From positions 1 through 64,000 of the forward strand of contig CAMWLC010000006.1 in assembly GCA_947174995.1 (NCBI GenBank): DNA of 64,000 nucleotides, written 5' to 3'. Below, in pieces: positions 1-9,902 of the stretch (position 1 is its first letter; every line of letters starts with the position of its first letter). Source of the DNA: an uncultured Porphyromonadaceae bacterium. Its GTDB lineage: Bacteria; Bacteroidota; Bacteroidia; Bacteroidales; Muribaculaceae. A program made the translations under genes and the position numbers. Under the pieces are notes generated by a model. That model was given only the letters and a program-made list of their open reading frames with translations. It was not told the origin of the DNA and did no database searches.

Positions 1-38
1 AGCGTCTGCGCGAGCAGCTCTCCGGCTACGCCATCTGA
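1..38 (+). CDS. 3' end of an upstream CDS (...RLREQLSGYAI*), product unknown
   Basis: Open frame from the window edge ending at TGA; too short to identify. Confidence 0.4.
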   Translation, partial: RLREQLSGYAI

Positions 39-128
39 CCCCTACCATCCGGGGCTTATCGAACCTCTCCGCCCCTCCGGGGCCAATCGGACAAAAGAAA
101 ATTTCCTTGAAAAGCCAAAATAATAAAG

Positions 129-167
129 CGGGCTTCGGATTGTGAAAATCCGAAGCCCGTTTCCATT
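129..167. terminator. Hairpin terminator, possibly bidirectional
   Basis: Perfect 12-bp stem CGGGCTTCGGAT (129-140) / ATCCGAAGCCCG (148-159), A-rich on the left and T-rich on the right, between a + gene end and a - gene end. Confidence 0.7.
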
Positions 168-177
168 TCCAGCATTT

Positions 178-207
178 CCTATGGACGTGGCACGCCACGT
201 CTATAGG
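178..207. repeat. Palindromic intergenic element CCTATGGACGTGGC-AC-GCCACGTCTATAGG
   Basis: 14-bp arms with one G:T pair around an AC centre; resembles the palindrome at 15052-15069. Confidence 0.6.
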
Positions 208-253
208 AATAACGATATGTGAGCACCCCTATCAACAGCTTGCGCACAAAAAT

Positions 254-2608
254 TCAGAATGAGAAATGGAGCGAGATTCTGACGCCGTGACGGTCGGTAC
301 CGGGTGTGTCGCGGTAAGAGAGTCGCCACACATAGTCCACTCGCAGAATGGTAAGGATATTGTCGATGCCGGCTCCCAATTCCATATAAGGGGTGGAAGT
401 CATGACCCTTGCTATGGCATCGCCGGGAAACCGGAAAAGAGATTCATTACATGCCGGGTTGTTGCGGCCTGACAATCCTCCCATAAGCCCCTTGAAGGTA
501 ATCACCTCCCTTAGCTTCAATCGTTTGAAGCCCGGAATACGGTTGAAGAGCACTCCATTGCCCCAATATGTGAGATCGAGCGACGCGTATTTGTCATTGG
601 CAAACTCCATGGGACTCATAAGGGAATAGCTTTCCGGCTGGATGGTGTACGAGAGGTTGGCATTGGGCCACATCAGCGCAGGATATTGCACGCCGCTCCA
701 TATCATCCCCCCTTTGAGGATTATATCTGTGTATCCGAATGCCGAGAACCAGAACCGTTTCTGCACGGAGAGTTCGGTGCGGTTGAGCGTGAACGCAGAC
801 CCGGCCATGCCCTTGGGCCCAAACTCATGAGTCAGCTGAAAAATCGGGGCATCCATATTGATGGGCAGACGCACGGTTTTCTGCTGAGCGAACTTCTCGC
901 CCGGAGCATATCGGAGAGTGAGTCCGAAAGCCGCCTGATTGTAATGACTGTGGGAAACTCCGTAACCATCCACAAATCTCAGCCAAGGTGAGGCTTCCTG
1001 ACGCTCATGGCGAAACCATGCGTTAACCGAGAAATTATTTCTCAATTCCAGGGTGTATTCGATTTTGGCCATGTGCCGATAGGTGGCAAGATCGCTTTTC
1101 ATGCGCTTGAAAGACAGAAAAACATTGTCAGCATTGGTGAAGAGATAATGCTGCCCTATCATATCAAGATCGTAGAGATACGTGGCACGCAGCGAGTGCA
1201 CGGGAAATTCCCGCGAATGAAGGTTTTTCCTAAGAATGGAATACTCCAGTTCCGCGCTGTATTTCCATTTGCGGTCTTTCGTGCCGTAAGCCACGAATCC
1301 CCTGCCGAACCAATGGGGGTTGAGATATGCCGTGGTCATTCCTCCCGCACGCAAACGCACTCCCTCTATGGTGTTGGAACTGATGAGCGTATTGACCGGA
1401 CCGAGCAATACGGGAGAGTCCGGTTTCCACCCCCAATATCCCCCTACGAGCACCACCAGCACCTTCTCGGCCCAATAGAAGAAAGGTATCTCACGCAGCC
1501 TGGGCATCAACCCCCCGATTCTTTTCTCGGCGGCCGACAGGGGTATAAGTCTTCTGGACTCCCAGAATCCATCATCCTGCATCTGAGGATTCTCCACTTC
1601 AAAATCCGAACCGAGGCGGTCGTAAAATTCCCTGAGATCCTCTCTCGGGACATAGCTGAAATTGTCGTAGGCCGTCACGCGTCGGGCGTAAAAGGGCTGT
1701 GTGCCGGGTATCAGCTGTATTTCCATACTCAAGTCGTCAGACACTTTGTTGCGGTTTCCGGCTGAATCGCGAGTGTAGGTCTGGGATAGTATGAGATTGT
1801 CAACGTAATTGAGATTGATGCGTCTCGGCACCCTCATGTCCACCCTACGGACAAAACAATCGGGGTCATCTTTCTCGATAAAAAGATTGCCTTGGAATCC
1901 GAAGGTCTCGGCATTATGTGGCCGGAATGTCAGACGTATGCATTCCACTCCGTTGACCGCCACGGTGTCGGTGATAAAATACATGTAGTAGTCGGCCCCG
2001 ATTTTGGAAAGCGGAGAGACAAATCGGTTTTGCATAAGCGTGATGTCGTTTTGATAGACATCTATTTCCCGCAAGGCATCCTCAAGCATTCCCCTGATGT
2101 TCTGCTGGTCAAAGGCCTGGTCGATACCGACGCTCCTGCGTCCGCGCACTACCTCCTTGTCTCCCCCGGCTTCGGAATGGAGCCGTGTGGCAAGCCTTTC
2201 CTTCACCGAAAGATTGAGAAGCCGCTTTCCCGTCACGGGGGCGGTGTCGACATACTCTGTCATGAATGTAAGTCTGCCGTGGCCGAGAGCCGACTTGCCG
2301 TCTTTGTCAAAATCATTGAGGGCAAGTGTGATTCGGTCGTAGCTGTCGTAAGAATAGAAGGGCTCCCGAAAGGGATCGGTATTCTCCCGCGCGGCTCTCA
2401 CGCGCTCCATCAGCTCCACCGCAGGATTGTTGTGCTTGGAATATTTCTCCTTCTTTACTTTAACCACCACCTCGTCGAGCACTTTCGGGTCACGCGAGAA
2501 CACAAGCGTATCCACCTCTATTTCCCGGGCAGCCGAGACTGTCGTCGCACCCAGGAGCAGAGTGAGAAACGATATGCGTAAAGAAATCTTGCGGAGAAAT
2601 TGCGACAT
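254..2608 (-). CDS. DUF5686-family outer-membrane protein
   Basis: 784 aa, signal peptide, 'DEVVVKVKKEKYSKHNNPAVELMERVR' region and a C-terminal beta-barrel-like part ending in F. Confidence 0.75.
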   Translation of the reverse strand: MSQFLRKISLRISFLTLLLGATTVSAAREIEVDTLVFSRDPKVLDEVVVKVKKEKYSKHNNPAVELMERVRAARENTDPFREPFYSYDSYDRITLALNDFDKDGKSALGHGRLTFMTEYVDTAPVTGKRLLNLSVKERLATRLHSEAGGDKEVVRGRRSVGIDQAFDQQNIRGMLEDALREIDVYQNDITLMQNRFVSPLSKIGADYYMYFITDTVAVNGVECIRLTFRPHNAETFGFQGNLFIEKDDPDCFVRRVDMRVPRRINLNYVDNLILSQTYTRDSAGNRNKVSDDLSMEIQLIPGTQPFYARRVTAYDNFSYVPREDLREFYDRLGSDFEVENPQMQDDGFWESRRLIPLSAAEKRIGGLMPRLREIPFFYWAEKVLVVLVGGYWGWKPDSPVLLGPVNTLISSNTIEGVRLRAGGMTTAYLNPHWFGRGFVAYGTKDRKWKYSAELEYSILRKNLHSREFPVHSLRATYLYDLDMIGQHYLFTNADNVFLSFKRMKSDLATYRHMAKIEYTLELRNNFSVNAWFRHERQEASPWLRFVDGYGVSHSHYNQAAFGLTLRYAPGEKFAQQKTVRLPINMDAPIFQLTHEFGPKGMAGSAFTLNRTELSVQKRFWFSAFGYTDIILKGGMIWSGVQYPALMWPNANLSYTIQPESYSLMSPMEFANDKYASLDLTYWGNGVLFNRIPGFKRLKLREVITFKGLMGGLSGRNNPACNESLFRFPGDAIARVMTSTPYMELGAGIDNILTILRVDYVWRLSYRDTPGTDRHGVRISLHFSF

Positions 2609-2630
2609 TATGAAAAAAGAGCTAATTTTG
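2600..2630 (+). promoter_or_regulatory. Bacteroidetes-type promoter of the CYTH gene
   Basis: TTG (2600-2602), 20-nt spacer, TAATTTTG (2623-2630). Confidence 0.55.
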
Positions 2631-2658
2631 GGAAATCCAATCTAAAACACTCTCTGAT

Positions 2659-3117
2659 ATGGCAACAGAAATCGAGCATAAATATCTCGTTAAAGATGAT
2701 TCATACAAGCGTCTCGCCACATCCCGGTTTCACATCGTACAAGGGTATCTCAACCGTGATCCTGACCGCACGGTGAGAATCCGTCTGCGTGACGACAAGG
2801 GATTCCTCACTGTCAAGGGGCGCAATCATGGCGATACACGTCAGGAATTTGAATATGAGATTCCATTCGCTGATGCCATGGCCATGATTTCCCTGTGTGA
2901 AGGAGGGGTGATCGACAAGACCCGGTGGATCGTACCTTACGGAGGAATGACGTGGGAGGTGGATGAATTCCACGGTCTGCTGGCCGACATAACCGTAGCC
3001 GAGATTGAACTTCATGAGAGCACCCGTGACTATCCGGTTCCGGACTTTATCGGAAAGGAGGTCACGGGTGATCCAAGTTATTACAATTCACATCTCACGC
3101 TTCGAGCAGAGACATGA
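2659..3117 (+). CDS. CYTH domain protein (triphosphate tunnel metalloenzyme family)
   Basis: N-terminal EIEHK matches the ExExK signature; 152 aa. Confidence 0.9.
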   Translation: MATEIEHKYLVKDDSYKRLATSRFHIVQGYLNRDPDRTVRIRLRDDKGFLTVKGRNHGDTRQEFEYEIPFADAMAMISLCEGGVIDKTRWIVPYGGMTWEVDEFHGLLADITVAEIELHESTRDYPVPDFIGKEVTGDPSYYNSHLTLRAET

Positions 3118-5719
3118 TTTTGTCGGCTGCCGCGCCGATGCCGTCGGCATCCTTACCACCGGCCTGCGCGAAGAAGGGCTGTCCGCCGCCTCCTCCTTTG
3201 ATGAGTTTGGCAGCCTCGCGGACCATCTGACCGGCATTGTATCCGGCTTTCACCACGTCATCGGTGAGCATTATGGTCAGCAACGGCTTCTTTTCGGCTG
3301 ATACGGTCGCGCCCACAAAGGCCGTGTGTTCCGGAGAGTCCTTCTTGATTGCGAATGCGATGTTTTTAACGACATCGGGATTGAACGTGCCTGTGAGCAG
3401 ACACACCTTCACGCCCTTGACCTCGCGGGCCTCCGCTATGAGATTTTTGGCCAGGTTGGCCGAACGCTGGGCGATGAACTCCTCCACCTGCTTACCTAAC
3501 GCCACGTTTTCGCGTATGGTCTTCTCGACGGCCTGACGGATGTCGGGAGAGTTGCCGAGCAATGCCGAGAGGTCGCGTATGGTGTCCTGGAAGTTGTCAA
3601 GCACCTCCTCCACACGCTCGCCGCTCACTGCCTCTATGCGTCGTATGCCGGCGGCTATGCTGCTCTCGTTGAGGATGCGCACCATGCCGATATTGCCGGT
3701 ATTAGCCACGTGCGTGCCGCCGCAAAGCTCCACGCTGTCACCAAACTTCACCACTCTCACGCGGTCACCATACTTCTCGCCGAACAGTGCCATCGCTCCC
3801 AACGCCTTGGCATCCGCTATGGGCATATCGCGCTTTTCATCAAGCGGCATCGCCTCGCGTATGCGGGAGTTGACGATGTGCTCCACCTTGCGGAGCTCTT
3901 CAGGAGTCACTTTCTGGAAGTGCGAGAAGTCGAAGCGGAGTACAGTCGGGGATACAAACGAACCTTTCTGCTCCACATGCTCGCCGAGCACCTCTCGCAG
4001 AGCCTCGTGGATGAGGTGGGTCGCAGAGTGGTTGGCCGAAGTAGCCTTGCGGTCAGCGAGATTGATTTCGGCAGTGAAGGAGAGCTCGGGATTTTCAGGG
4101 ATTCGGCGCATGAGATGCACGCCGATATTGTTCTCGCGCTTGGTGTCAAACACCTCGTAGGTATTGCCGTAGCCATCGGTCAGCACGCCGCTGTCTCCTA
4201 CCTGGCCACCCATTTCGGCATAGAATGGGGTCTTGCTCAGTATAACCTGATAGAAATCCTTTCCTTTCTGGCTCACCTTGCGGTAACGGAGTATCTCCGT
4301 GGGAACCTTCGTCTCGTCGTATCCCACGAACTCCTGGTCGCCCTCGCGGACCACGACCCAGTCTCCTGTCTCTACCGCCGCGGCATTGCGAGCACGCTCC
4401 TTCTGCTTCTTCATCTCGGCGTCAAATCCCTTGTGGTCGAGTGTCATGCCGTGTTCGCGCAGAATGAGTTCGGTAAGGTCCAGGGGAAAACCGTAGGTGT
4501 CATAGAGCACGAAGGCCTCTTTTCCGTCGATTTCCGTCTTCCCGGCCTCCTTGGCCTGGGCCATCACCGTGTCCAGCAGACCGATGCCCTTCTCGAGAGT
4601 GCGGAGGAAGGAATCCTCCTCCTCCTTGATAACTCGCTTTATAAGCTCTTTCTGGGCCACGAGTTCGGGATAGGCCTCCCCCATGTTCTCCACAAGGCGG
4701 TCAACTATGCGGTAGAGGAAAGCCTCACGCTGTCCGAGGAACGTGTAGGCGTAGCGCACGGCGCGGCGCAGAATACGGCGTATCACATATCCGGCTTTCG
4801 CGTTGGAGGGGAGCTGGGAGTCAGCTATGGAGAAGGCTATCGTGCGGACATGGTCGGCTATGACCCTCATGGCCACATCCACATCCTTGTCCTCACCATA
4901 TTTCTTACCCGATAGGGTGCCAATCTCATCGATCAGCGGAGTGAATACATCCGTGTCGTAATTAGATTTCTTTCCCTGCAGGGCCATGCAAAGACGCTCG
5001 AATCCCATGCCGGTGTCAATCACCTTGGCCGGAAGGGGTTCGAGGCTCTTGTCGGCCTTGCGGTTGTACTGCATGAACACGAGATTCCATATCTCGATCA
5101 CCTGCGGATTGTCCTTGTTGACAAGTGTTGCGCCATCCACGGCCTTACGCTCCTCGTCGGAACGCAGGTCTATGTGAATCTCGGAGCAGGGGCCGCAGGG
5201 ACCTGTCTCACCCATCTCCCAGAAATTGTCCTTGCGGTTGCCGTTGATGATATGGGAAGCGGGAAGATGCTTCTCCCATATTGCGGCAGCCTCGTTGTCA
5301 CGCTCGAGGCCTTCGGGGGCATAACCCTCGAACACTGTGGCGTACAGACGGTCCGGGTTGATGCCGAGTACATCCACAAGATATTCCCATGCCCAGTCTA
5401 TCGCCTCCTTCTTGAAGTAATCGCCAAACGACCAGTTGCCGAGCATCTCGAACATGGTGTGATGATATGTGTCGTGACCCACCTCCTCAAGATCGTTGTG
5501 CTTTCCGGAAACGCGCAGACATTTCTGGGAGTCCGCCACCCGCTTGCTCTCCGCGGGGCGGTTGCCGAGAATTATGTCCTTGAACTGATTCATGCCGGCG
5601 TTGGTAAACATCAGCGTGGGGTCGTCCTTAATCACCATTGGAGCCGAAGGCACTATTCTGTGGCCTCTTTCGCGGAAAAACGTCTTGAACGATTCGCGGA
5701 TCTCTTTGGATGTCATCAT
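3095..5719 (-). CDS. alaS: Alanyl-tRNA synthetase
   Basis: Full-length AlaS. The ORF track starts at 5806, upstream of the predicted promoter; the likely start is ATG at 5719 or 5716 (M)[10 protein letters not shown]. Confidence 0.97.
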   Translation of the reverse strand: MMTSKEIRESFKTFFRERGHRIVPSAPMVIKDDPTLMFTNAGMNQFKDIILGNRPAESKRVADSQKCLRVSGKHNDLEEVGHDTYHHTMFEMLGNWSFGDYFKKEAIDWAWEYLVDVLGINPDRLYATVFEGYAPEGLERDNEAAAIWEKHLPASHIINGNRKDNFWEMGETGPCGPCSEIHIDLRSDEERKAVDGATLVNKDNPQVIEIWNLVFMQYNRKADKSLEPLPAKVIDTGMGFERLCMALQGKKSNYDTDVFTPLIDEIGTLSGKKYGEDKDVDVAMRVIADHVRTIAFSIADSQLPSNAKAGYVIRRILRRAVRYAYTFLGQREAFLYRIVDRLVENMGEAYPELVAQKELIKRVIKEEEDSFLRTLEKGIGLLDTVMAQAKEAGKTEIDGKEAFVLYDTYGFPLDLTELILREHGMTLDHKGFDAEMKKQKERARNAAAVETGDWVVVREGDQEFVGYDETKVPTEILRYRKVSQKGKDFYQVILSKTPFYAEMGGQVGDSGVLTDGYGNTYEVFDTKRENNIGVHLMRRIPENPELSFTAEINLADRKATSANHSATHLIHEALREVLGEHVEQKGSFVSPTVLRFDFSHFQKVTPEELRKVEHIVNSRIREAMPLDEKRDMPIADAKALGAMALFGEKYGDRVRVVKFGDSVELCGGTHVANTGNIGMVRILNESSIAAGIRRIEAVSGERVEEVLDNFQDTIRDLSALLGNSPDIRQAVEKTIRENVALGKQVEEFIAQRSANLAKNLIAEAREVKGVKVCLLTGTFNPDVVKNIAFAIKKDSPEHTAFVGATVSAEKKPLLTIMLTDDVVKAGYNAGQMVREAAKLIKGGGGGQPFFAQAGGKDADGIGAAADKIMSLLEA

Positions 5720-5757
5720 CTGTTGGGATACTGTATAGAGTTGGGTAAAATTTTCAA

Positions 5758-5792
5758 TTTGCAAAATTACAAAAAAGTGGCTAATTTTGCAA
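5758..5792. promoter_or_regulatory. Interdigitated divergent promoters for alaS (-) and the M23 peptidase (+)
   Basis: +: TTTG 5758-5761, 20 nt, TAATTTTG 5782-5789. -: CAA 5790-5792 (TTG), 20 nt, CAAAATTA 5762-5769 (TAATTTTG). Confidence 0.7.
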
Positions 5793-5814
5793 CCATTCAT
5801 CCCCACGCTTCAAG

Positions 5815-6783
5815 ATGATGCGAAGAAAACTGTACATTTACAATCCGGAGACCGACAATTTCGAGAGGTTCTACCCTACCCTGCGTTCCAGAATAGGGAA
5901 GGGATTGCTGTTCGCCCTCTCGTCGCTGGCGGCGGGGGGCCTGATATATCTCACGGTTTTCTATGGTCTCGCCGCCCCGACGGAGAGAAACCTGCGGGAG
6001 GAAAACAGTCGCCTGAAGTCGCAATACGGCTTGCTTCAGAAGCGCATTGACGATGCCCTCAAGGTGATGGGAGACATCTCGGAGCGCGATGACAATTTCT
6101 ATAGGGTCATCATGCAGATGGAACCCATGACCACGGGCCAGCGTTTTGCCGGACTTGACAACGACACGCGCTACAAGGAACTGCGCTCGCTTGGTGATGC
6201 CGATCTTGCGGTTAGCCTCAGCCGCGGTGTGGATCTGCTTGAGCGTCAGATCTACAATCAGTCGCTATCTTTCGACCGTATCATCGACGAAGCCCACGCC
6301 CAGAAGGACAAGCTCGTGCATATCCCCTCGGTGCTCCCGCTCTCCGATGGTTTCTATTCCTTCGCCTGCGGATATGGCTATCGCAAGGATCCCGCTTTCG
6401 GTGCCACCCGTTTCCATGAGGGAGTAGATCTGGCGGCCAAGGAGGGCACCCCGGTCTACGCCACGGCCGACGGCCGCGTGGCCGTGGCCGAGCGCAAGGG
6501 GGGATACGGAAACTGCATCGACATCGACCACGGCTACAACTACACGAGCCGCTACGCGCATCTGAGCAGTATGAGCGTCGCACCGGGTCAGACCGTGAAA
6601 CGCGGTGACATGATAGGCCGTGTCGGCTCCACCGGCCACAGTTCCGGCCCACACCTGCACTATGAAGTGAGGTATCGTGATGTGGCGGAAAACCCGGTGA
6701 ATTACAGTTTTGCCGAAATGGATGCCGACAGGTATGAGAAAATGCTCGAGCTCTCGGAAAACGCCGGGCACATGATGGACTGA
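5815..6783 (+). CDS. M23 family metallopeptidase (LytM-type endopeptidase)
   Basis: TM helix, coiled coil, then HEGVDLAAKEGTPVYATADGRV ... GPHLHYEV. Confidence 0.93.
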   Translation: MMRRKLYIYNPETDNFERFYPTLRSRIGKGLLFALSSLAAGGLIYLTVFYGLAAPTERNLREENSRLKSQYGLLQKRIDDALKVMGDISERDDNFYRVIMQMEPMTTGQRFAGLDNDTRYKELRSLGDADLAVSLSRGVDLLERQIYNQSLSFDRIIDEAHAQKDKLVHIPSVLPLSDGFYSFACGYGYRKDPAFGATRFHEGVDLAAKEGTPVYATADGRVAVAERKGGYGNCIDIDHGYNYTSRYAHLSSMSVAPGQTVKRGDMIGRVGSTGHSSGPHLHYEVRYRDVAENPVNYSFAEMDADRYEKMLELSENAGHMMD

Positions 6784-6792
6784 TCAGAAGCG

Positions 6793-7128
6793 ATGGACGA
6801 ACTCGACAAGGAATATTACAAAATAAGCGACGTGGCGGAAATGCTCGGCGTCACAATGGCCACACTGCGCTTCTGGGAGAAGGAGTTTCCCGAGGCTGCC
6901 CCCATACGCACTGCCACCCGCACACGATATTATACCCCCGCCACTATCCGCACTCTGCGCATCATATATTTCCTGGTGAGGGTCAAGGGGCTCCGGCTTG
7001 AGGCGGCCCGTGAGCAGCTGCGCGTCAACCGAGAGAATGTCTCACGGCGCATGGACGTCATAGACGAGCTTCAGTCCTTGCGTTCCGAACTCAAGGAGAT
7101 GCTCTCGGCCTTGGGAAAGCGGAAATAG
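6793..7128 (+). CDS. MerR family transcriptional regulator
   Basis: N-terminal YYKISDVAEMLGVTMATLRFWEKEFP. Confidence 0.92.
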   Translation: MDELDKEYYKISDVAEMLGVTMATLRFWEKEFPEAAPIRTATRTRYYTPATIRTLRIIYFLVRVKGLRLEAAREQLRVNRENVSRRMDVIDELQSLRSELKEMLSALGKRK

Positions 7129-7877
7129 CATTGCCCCTTGTGTTTCGTCACGCTCCCGTACTGCACGGCATTTACCGGACACCGATGGTAGCATCCCAGA
7201 CATGACACGCAGTTGCCTCCCCATGTCGGGCGGTTGCGCCAAAGTGTGATATTATCCATAGGGCAGGCCTTAACGCAGGCCCCGCACCCCGTGCATTTCT
7301 CAGTGGCGAGCCATTTTGAAGCCCTGATTCCCCAACGCTTGAACAGCGGATATACCAGGCGCGTCTTCATCTTTGGGAAACTTCCGTAAAATACGTCTAT
7401 CACCCTCTTTTCCCGGCTGACCGCCTCCCTTATCTCCCCTATCCTTCTCTCCATGAGGGCGAGTTTCTTCTGTTGTGTTTCCTGCGGGTCAACATCAAAA
7501 CCGGGAAGCAACACATACACATTAGGGGTAATGACACTCCACATTGCCGAGGGTCTGAGTCCCCTCTCTTCAAGGACATCCTGGAGCATCTCGGGAGCCA
7601 TCCCCGTCTCGTCGCCGCAGGTCAGAATCACCCAGATGTAGGTTCCACGCGAAATCAGTTCGCTCACAAACGCCGGGGAGAGCCTTCTGAGCCATTCTCC
7701 GGCCAAAGGTGGTATACCCCAGGCATAAACAGGGAGGATGATTCCGAAGGACTTTCCGGAAAACTCAAGACGGGTGGGGTCCGTGCGACAGATCTCACAC
7801 GGGGTTTCGCCAAGTCCTTGGGCGAGTTGCGATGCTATATGGCGGGAATTTCCGGTGCCTGAGAAGAAAACTATCAT
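7071..7877 (-). CDS. EFR1-type flavodoxin/ferredoxin fusion protein
   Basis: FSGTGNSRHIA flavodoxin motif plus two 4Fe-4S motifs (CTGCGACVKACP, CVSCLGCYHRCP); likely start 7877 rather than 7916. Confidence 0.88.
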   Translation of the reverse strand: MIVFFSGTGNSRHIASQLAQGLGETPCEICRTDPTRLEFSGKSFGIILPVYAWGIPPLAGEWLRRLSPAFVSELISRGTYIWVILTCGDETGMAPEMLQDVLEERGLRPSAMWSVITPNVYVLLPGFDVDPQETQQKKLALMERRIGEIREAVSREKRVIDVFYGSFPKMKTRLVYPLFKRWGIRASKWLATEKCTGCGACVKACPMDNITLWRNRPTWGGNCVSCLGCYHRCPVNAVQYGSVTKHKGQCYFRFPKAESISLSSERKD

Positions 7878-7908
7878 AATGGAGAAAAGAAGGGGGTGAA
7901 AGAGAGGG

Positions 7909-8955
7909 TCAGACAATCATGAGTCGGAATATCAATTCCCGGAGCAGGTCGTGTTCGTTCTGGGTGGAATCGATGCCCTTTGACTTGGCGTCCATTTCCC
8001 GGATGGCCGAAATGGCCTTGACTGCCTGGGCCGGATTGTAGGCGGCCATCCCGCGCCTCACTTCGTCGAGAGCATAACTGTTGCGCAGTTTCAGCACTCC
8101 CATAAGGGCACTGTCCGACTTGTCGGGGTTGAAGTGTGCTATGCAGACTTTTGAGAAGAAATTGAAAATCATCCCGACTGTCACAACGGTAGGATTCTGA
8201 CGGGGATTGGAGGCGAAGTTGCTGACTATTCTCATGGCCGAAGCATAATCCTTGAAACTGAGTGCCTTAACCAGCTCGAAATTGTTGTATTCCTTGCTGA
8301 ATCCGATGTTTTTCTCCACCATGTCGGGTGTGATGCGCTTCATATCCGCACCTCCCGCCACAGTCAGCTTGTCTATTTCGCCGAAGAGTTTGCTCAGGGA
8401 GTTGCCGGCGAAGACCACGAGCATCTCTATTGCCTTCTCATCGATTCCAACACCCTTTTCGCGGCAGTAATCCCTCACCGGGGAAGCCACCTGATACTCC
8501 TTGAGGGGATTGCTGGTGTATATCACCGCCAACCCTTTGGAAGCGGCCTTTATCAGTTTGGATGTCGCTCCCAACGGTTCGGCCTTGTAGACTATCACAA
8601 GCGCAGTGCTCGTGTTGGGATGCTTCACATATCCCTCCAGCTTGTCGAGCTGCTGCTTGGCCCTCTCCATTGACTGTGCCTCCTTGAGTATCACCAGGCG
8701 CCTGTCACTCATGAAGGGATACTGCTGGGCGCCGCTCACCACAGTCTCGATGTCGGTGTCAGCTCCGTAAAGAATCAGCTGGTTGAAATCGCGGTCCCCC
8801 TCGGGAATGAAATGACGCTCGAAGGCCTCTGTTATCAAGTCTATATAATAGGATTCCTCACCCATCAATATCGTGACGGGTGCAGCCTTTCCGGCTTTCG
8901 CCCCGGCGATGATGTCGCGCCAGGTAGTGGAGGGTGCGGAGCTTTTCTTTGCCAT
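7909..8955 (-). CDS. holA: DNA polymerase III subunit delta
   Basis: HolA-like architecture; likely start MAKKSS at 8955. Confidence 0.9.
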   Translation of the reverse strand: MAKKSSAPSTTWRDIIAGAKAGKAAPVTILMGEESYYIDLITEAFERHFIPEGDRDFNQLILYGADTDIETVVSGAQQYPFMSDRRLVILKEAQSMERAKQQLDKLEGYVKHPNTSTALVIVYKAEPLGATSKLIKAASKGLAVIYTSNPLKEYQVASPVRDYCREKGVGIDEKAIEMLVVFAGNSLSKLFGEIDKLTVAGGADMKRITPDMVEKNIGFSKEYNNFELVKALSFKDYASAMRIVSNFASNPRQNPTVVTVGMIFNFFSKVCIAHFNPDKSDSALMGVLKLRNSYALDEVRRGMAAYNPAQAVKAISAIREMDAKSKGIDSTQNEHDLLRELIFRLMIV

Positions 8956-8960
8956 ACGGG

Positions 8961-9902
8961 TCAATCGTTAGCGTGGTTCCGGGTTTTGAAGAATTTGCCG
9001 AAAGCGATGAGCAGAGTGGTGACGATGGCGCTTGCGATGCAAAGCCATGGGAATCCCTCGGAAGCGAACCCGCTCTCACGTATCCCCTCGGGCAGCAGAC
9101 CCCTCAGACTCATCCATGTGATCACCACCACCATGGAGTTGTTGAGCGCGTGTGCTGTGGCAGATGCCCATACGGACCGGGTCCAGAGGAGAATATAGCC
9201 GAACCACGCCCCCATGAGCAGCCGGGGGAAGAATCCGAAAAACTGGAAATGAATCGCGCTGAACACGAAAGCCGTGACCCACACCGCAATGTGCCGGTTG
9301 ACACCGTTGAGGGTCAGCATACGCTGCATCCCTCCGCGGAAAAAGAACTCCTCTGCAATACCCGTGAGAATACCGATCACGGCAATTCCGCTGACGAGGC
9401 CTCCGATGGATGTGGTTTCCATCAGGGTCTCCCCCACCGCCCCATTCATCTCCTCCATTTTTCTGAGTGTCTCCTCAAGTCCCGACAAGGCGCCACCGAA
9501 GGATATGTGTTCATTCCAGCAGACTATCTGATCCATCGCCGGGACTGAAGCGAAGTATATCAGGATGATGCCGGCCAGGGCGGAGAGCGAAAATCCCTTG
9601 TCGGCACAGAGAGCCTGCAAAGGTTTGGTCCCCATTATCCGCCAGCTCACCACGGCCGGAAGGATGAAAGCGAGGACAGCCTGAGTCGCCGAGGTCACGA
9701 GAAGAGCCGTGCGGGTATGCCCCGGGATCATGACATCGACACCCGCCGTTACGAAACCTGTCAGAAAAAGTCCGGCAAGCAGTGTGCCGAGAAGCAGGAG
9801 CAGTCCGCCGGCTATGTTGAAGTGTCCGGCCACGCTACCCGGTGAGGGGCGACCGGAGGGAGTGAGGGGGGGGTGGTTGGAGGCCATCTGGGGAAAGGTC
9901 AA
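8961..9902 (-). CDS. CPBP family intramembrane glutamic endopeptidase
   Basis: Multi-[12 protein letters not shown] and [19 protein letters not shown] motifs. Confidence 0.9.
   Translation of the reverse strand: MTFPQMASNHPPLTPSGRPSPGSVAGHFNIAGGLLLLLGTLLAGLFLTGFVTAGVDVMIPGHTRTALLVTSATQAVLAFILPAVVSWRIMGTKPLQALCADKGFSLSALAGIILIYFASVPAMDQIVCWNEHISFGGALSGLEETLRKMEEMNGAVGETLMETTSIGGLVSGIAVIGILTGIAEEFFFRGGMQRMLTLNGVNRHIAVWVTAFVFSAIHFQFFGFFPRLLMGAWFGYILLWTRSVWASATAHALNNSMVVVITWMSLRGLLPEGIRESGFASEGFPWLCIASAIVTTLLIAFGKFFKTRNHAND

Noticed and set aside
3710-4915. 401-aa + strand ORF opposite alaS
   Set aside because: Lies wholly antisense to conserved alaS; low-complexity His/Val/Leu-rich shadow translation with no family features
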